Below, piece after piece: positions 60,341 to 64,000 of a DNA stretch of 64,000 bases. The stretch lies in contig ML769492.1 in NCBI GenBank assembly GCA_009733575.1, positions 99,082-163,081 on the forward strand, given 5' to 3'. The DNA comes from Gymnopus androsaceus JB14. Taxonomy: Eukaryota > Basidiomycota > Agaricomycetes > Agaricales > Omphalotaceae. Position 1 is the stretch's first letter, and each line of letters begins with the position of its first letter. Below the pieces are notes generated by a model that did not search any database, had not been told where the DNA came from, and saw only the letters and a list, made by a program, of their open reading frames with translations. The position numbers were made by a program, and so were the translations under genes.

Positions 60341-60401
60341 GATATGGGAATGCTGGAAAAATTTCCTCAAAAATTGTTTACATTATATGCAAAGTAGCCT
60401 G

Positions 60402-60489
60402 GGCACCATCAAGTCCACTCTGGCAACCATGGTGGGCACTGCAGATGCCATGGTGCACCATGGACCTGATGGCTATCACTGATGGTGCC
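60402..60489. repeat. Foldback repeat in a divergent promoter
   Basis: GGCACCATCA (60402-60411) is perfectly complementary to 60480-60489. Inside it, CCATCAAGTCCA (60406-60417) pairs with 60461-60472 at 11 of 12. The core has several CCATGG words. It lies in the 214-bp region between the alpha-kinase and integrase start codons, so it could be a tiny MITE or a regulatory palindrome. Confidence 0.55.
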
Positions 60490-60554
60490 AACTGATAGTC
60501 CATAAATACCTTGAGGCTGCTCGACGAAATTATCATCCAACTTCCCCTGATCCA

Positions 60555-62131
60555 ATGGGCAATACCTCAGGTGCTAATGGACATAATAATGGAACCCGTG
60601 AGTACAAAAGCTGCTTTACAACACTTGCCGAGTTCAATTCTCGCATTATTCACTAGGACCATCTGATGAAAAACTTTCGGCACTTTTGCATGACTATGCC
60701 TGTCGCAATCTTAGCTTGAGTGAAAGGCTACAATATCTTGAAGAGAAGGAGGGGTATAAAATTGGGTCAGTTTTCATGTGTATCACCAAATATTCTTTGA
60801 TAATCTTCTACCAGGAAGTCAACACTGAAAAAACTCAATGCCAAATTCAAGGTTCCAACAGTAAACAAACCACCACCACTTCCAGTTGCTGCTACTTTGG
60901 TGACGAAACATGTCTTCCAGGATATTGCTGCTCAAAATGGGCCATCGACAATTGTCCAAAATATCTGGCAAGAGGATGGAGTTTTCATACCAAGGTTTGC
61001 TCTCTGTCTTTTGTGATTTGAAACCTATATTCAAGTGTTTGCTTGGGAAGGGATACAGTTCGCTCCATTATGCGAGATGTTTTCCCTCATGGAGCAGAGA
61101 TGCGATTCCCAGGAAAGAAGATTCCGAGGGTTCGAGGCAGACTGAGAGTAGGAGATGGGGTTTTTCAGGAAGTACATTGTGATGGCCATGAGAAACTCAA
61201 TAGCAAGGCACTACGCATGGGACCTGTGAGCATAGATATCTATGGAATGCACTGTCACTCGGCAGGTAAACTTCTCCACTATGTTGTGGTTCCAAATGCC
61301 CGATGTAGCAGCACTGTTGGGCATATTTATCTGGACTTTGTCGAGAAATATGGCAGTGAGTAATTATGTTTATGTTATCTATAGTAGAGCTAACTGTAAC
61401 TCTTTGGCAGTGACATGCGAGAAGCTTACTGTAGATGGTGGAAGTGAGACAGGCGAGATGTATGCATGTCATCAAGCTCTACAGTGGGTCCAATAATTCG
61501 ACTGTATGCAGATTGTTTGATAACTTGACATTTTGTACAGTGATAAATACCTGCCAAATGTGCAAACTCCTTCATTTGTTGCACTTAAGAGTACCGACAA
61601 CATTGTTATTGAAGGATCATGGAATCACTGGCTGCGATACAAGGGCAAGACATTGCGAGAAGCAATTGAAGTTGGACGCAATGAGGGGTATTTTCAGCCA
61701 AGCAATGAAATGCATGTGTAAGTGGTGCTCATCAGGTGCGATATTTTTGCTGACTTACTGTTCTCAGTCTTCTGTTCAATTGGATCTGGCCGAAAGTGGT
61801 ACAGTCAGCTCTAGATGAGTTTGTTGCATACTGGAATAATCACAAAACTCGGAATCAGCATGCTGCCAATATTCCGACAGGTGCTGCACCCAATGTAATT
61901 TTCGATTTTCCTCACAACTATGGTTTGTCCAATTGCGGAGTAGCAGTGCCAACCTCTGATATTGCAGCACTTCGAGAGACAATTCTGCGCACACGAGAAG
62001 AGTGTTTTCAGTGGGTACCTGTTGATTTTGATACTACTGCCTACAATACATATGTACAACTTAACTCACCTAAGCTTGACCACACCACTGGCTGGCAGGT
62101 ATTTGTTGACATGATAGATAGTCTTACATAG
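60555..62131 (+). CDS. DDE integrase-core protein
   Basis: Exons 60555-60597, 60657-60765, 60815-60994, 61051-61355, 61411-61483, 61541-61717 and 61768-62131 encode 416 residues. The N-terminal part has a helix-turn-helix-like region (LSLSERLQYLEEKEGYKIGK, then STLKKLNAKFKVP). The catalytic core shows a retroviral-integrase-fold triad: D154 in CDGHEK, D220 in VDGGSE and E261 in IEGSW. LLFNWIWP and EFVAYWNNHKTRNQ follow, and the C-terminal segment matches a basidiomycete 'integrase core domain' family that I remember from Agaricomycete proteomes. The triad and frame are intact, so it may be active or domesticated. It is divergent from the alpha-kinase and has a small gene 83 bp downstream. I found no flanking inverted repeats. 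Confidence 0.8.
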
Positions 62132-62214
62132 TTCCAAGATTTGAGCGCTAAAAATGACGATCATGTGATCCGCAACTTTGAGATTGATTGACAATGACAT
62201 ACATTCGCAACTGA

Positions 62215-62778
62215 ATGGATCAGAATGCGAATAGCAGAGATACACTGGCAGCAGAGTTTGAGCACACGGTAACAATAAAAATTTGGCTACTGGTGTATCA
62301 CTTTCTGTTTTGCAATCAATTGTAGACTCATGCTTTTTGACCACAGGAAGCGACAGAGCCAATCGTACTGCGAAGTTACATCGCCACTTACCCTTATTTC
62401 TCAATCCAGAACTGCCTGCCATTCTATCAGGGAATTCTCAATGGCAACCCCTTCTTTACCATTGCAACATACGAGCCTTCTAGCAGGGAATGGCAGCAAC
62501 ATGATGTTGCAACTGTTCGCAAGATAGACCCAAAAGGCTGCCTCCTGTACTGTGCATTTTCTTTTGGAACTGCTGCTGGGCATGTACTAGGGAACTATAT
62601 TGGATTGGAGGAAGCCATATCCTCCTATGAATCCCATCCTATTCCTACTCGACTCGAACAAAATCCAACCCATTATACTCGCTGCTGGCCCTCCAGTTAC
62701 TCTTACACAGAAATTGTGGCTGGGATGGAGCAATACAAAAAACTCGTCCAGACACTCACTCCAGACCACAGTTTCTGA
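62215..62778 (+). CDS. Small two-exon gene of unknown function
   Basis: Exon 1 62215-62268 (MDQNANSRDTLAAEFEHT) ends in a GTAACA donor. Exon 2 62347-62778 begins after a CCACAG acceptor and is immediately preceded by an in-frame stop, so only splicing opens it. The product is 161 residues. It contains IATYPYFSIQNCLPFYQGIL, FFTIATYEPSSREW and LLYCAFSFGTAAGHVL, then ends LVQTLTPDHSF. Composition is protein-like throughout. I do not recognise a family. It lies 83 bp after the integrase stop on the same strand, which suggests a linked gene or an unusual 3' extension of that locus. Confidence 0.5.
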
Positions 62779-62862
62779 GAGGTTTTTCCCGAGTCGAGAT
62801 ATGTTGATACGCCGATTTTTCGGCTAACGCTAGAACTGCGGAGAACCAATAATCCTAGGTTC

Positions 62863-63887
62863 TGTTAGTAACAAAACACGGTCAATAAGAGAACTATAGT
62901 GAGCCCGAGCTGATAGTTAAAATCTACCGAGGACCTATACTACCCAAGAGGTTGCAGAGTAATGGTACACGCAATGGTACCATACTTAACTTTGTGAATG
63001 CGCCTCGATCAAAGTCCTATGCATGGTATGGTGTAGCGAGGCAAGCTTGTTGGATAACAAGTTGCTGACCGAGGCAGATAAACGAGCCCACATACCAGTT
63101 ATACTAGGCTAGGTCATTGAAGGATATACCCAAGGGATCGAAGTCTTAACGAGGCATCGCTTCCGCGATCAGCTCACCGAGGAGTCTAAACGACACTCAA
63201 GTTTATTAAATGAAGCAAGGTGGACCGAGATGGGGAAGTACCCTAACAGGTGCCCTCAAAGTTGACGCTCGCTGGAAAGCGCCCAGGCATATAGCCGCGG
63301 CAGTCCAACGCGGCCACATGACCCACTTGCTGTAGCTACTTCTAGAGCACGGAAGGACCAAGGAGTATTTCTATCCGAGCCTCAGCGTTTTACCGAGATC
63401 CATATGCTACCAGGCATCTAGACTCGAGACCACGCAGAACTAGAGATAATAACCAGTCTCCCATTGGCAAGGAAAAACATAGAAATACTTCCGAGGGCTG
63501 TTCTGCTAAAGGAACTGGCGAGCCTTGTAAAAAGGCAAATGACTCGAGTCGATTCGGACCAAAATCCCAAAAGTTGACCCAATCGAGGAAGACAAATGAA
63601 CAAGGCAGGAAAACCTCGAGGCAAAACCATAGTATACACGCATATATGGACATTATTTATCTTTCTATTTACTTACTCTGTTTCATCCTATCTCGCTCAG
63701 TTTCTCTCATTTTCCTATTTTCATATATCTCGCTCAGTATATAAGGTAGCTATTCTATCTCGGAATGACAAGTTAGACTTGATACCTGAAACGCAGTTCT
63801 ATCTTAGGACCTGTAGTGATTCGTACACGCTCAGACGCGTCTGCATCGTCCTCTACAACCTTTGAAACGGGTGGCCTTCTTGTAACA
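62863..63887. mobile_element. Putative LTR at the right edge
   Basis: A 1025-bp stretch that starts TGTTAGTAACA and ends TTGTAACA, the TG...CA inverted-dinucleotide form of an LTR. A TATATAAGG box lies at 63738-63746, ~150 bp before the end, as expected for the U3/R junction. No matching second LTR or coding sequence is in the window, and the flanks (GGTTC / TCAAT) do not form a target duplication. That fits a 5' LTR whose element continues to the right. Orientation is inferred as plus. Confidence 0.4.
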
Positions 63888-64000
63888 TCAATAATACTGA
63901 GGCTGTTCATTCTACTTCCCGGCTATTAAGTCGAGCATTCCTTGTTTTCATCTTGAAGAGAGGTCACATCAGTCTTAGGACCGCAGGTGGAGCTCAACGT
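63888..64000. other. Possible internal start of an LTR element
   Basis: 113 bp after the putative LTR, too short to classify. No clear primer-binding site was recognised in TCAATAATACTGAGGC. Confidence 0.2.

Overview
The window is nuclear DNA of a filamentous basidiomycete, almost certainly Agaricomycetes. The evidence is genes split by many ~45-80 nt introns, a Plavaka DNA transposon, a DUF6532 gene, an alpha-kinase, an aryl-alcohol-oxidase-type GMC gene and NLR-like proteins with kinesin-light-chain TPRs. Functions were assigned by eye from motifs and remembered family patterns; no database search was run.

Layout. 0.2-7.0 kb is a complete-looking Plavaka element bounded by 27-bp inverted repeats. 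It holds a leftward DUF6532 gene and a rightward transposase broken by three frameshifts. 7.0-25 kb is accessory DNA. It contains a direct segmental duplication: unit A (~9.6-15.7 kb) and unit B (~19.4-25.0 kb) each carry an unrecognised degraded locus followed by an NLR-like gene, and short foldback MITEs lie around and between them. The NLR genes show two nucleotide-binding-type domains in series. The first has lost its Walker motifs and the second keeps a P-loop. Unit A is frameshifted in its TPR half. Unit B is open throughout but has ACG where A has its first ATG.

26.1-50.1 kb is mainly ordinary chromosomal genes: a PACT-domain spindle-pole protein, a cytochrome P450, a Reg1/AreA-like PP1 regulator, an MFS (allantoate/nicotinate permease type) transporter, a LENG1/CIR-N nuclear protein, tandem GFA/CENP-V-like enzymes and a three-finger C2H2 factor. 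51.7-54.4 kb encodes a multidomain polynucleotide repair enzyme (N-terminal 2H-like region, dual-specificity phosphatase, P-loop kinase, RNA ligase). 55.5-57.1 kb is a GMC oxidoreductase lacking its middle third.

58.0-62.8 kb is a second accessory block. A leftward alpha-kinase shares a 214-bp intergenic region with a rightward DDE integrase-core protein, followed by a small two-exon gene of unknown function. The last kilobase looks like an LTR whose element would continue beyond the window. The most promising novelties are the tandem degenerate/intact NTPase architecture, the foldback MITE family with constant ends and variable complementary cores, the DUF6532-Plavaka two-gene element, and the four-part RNA repair enzyme.
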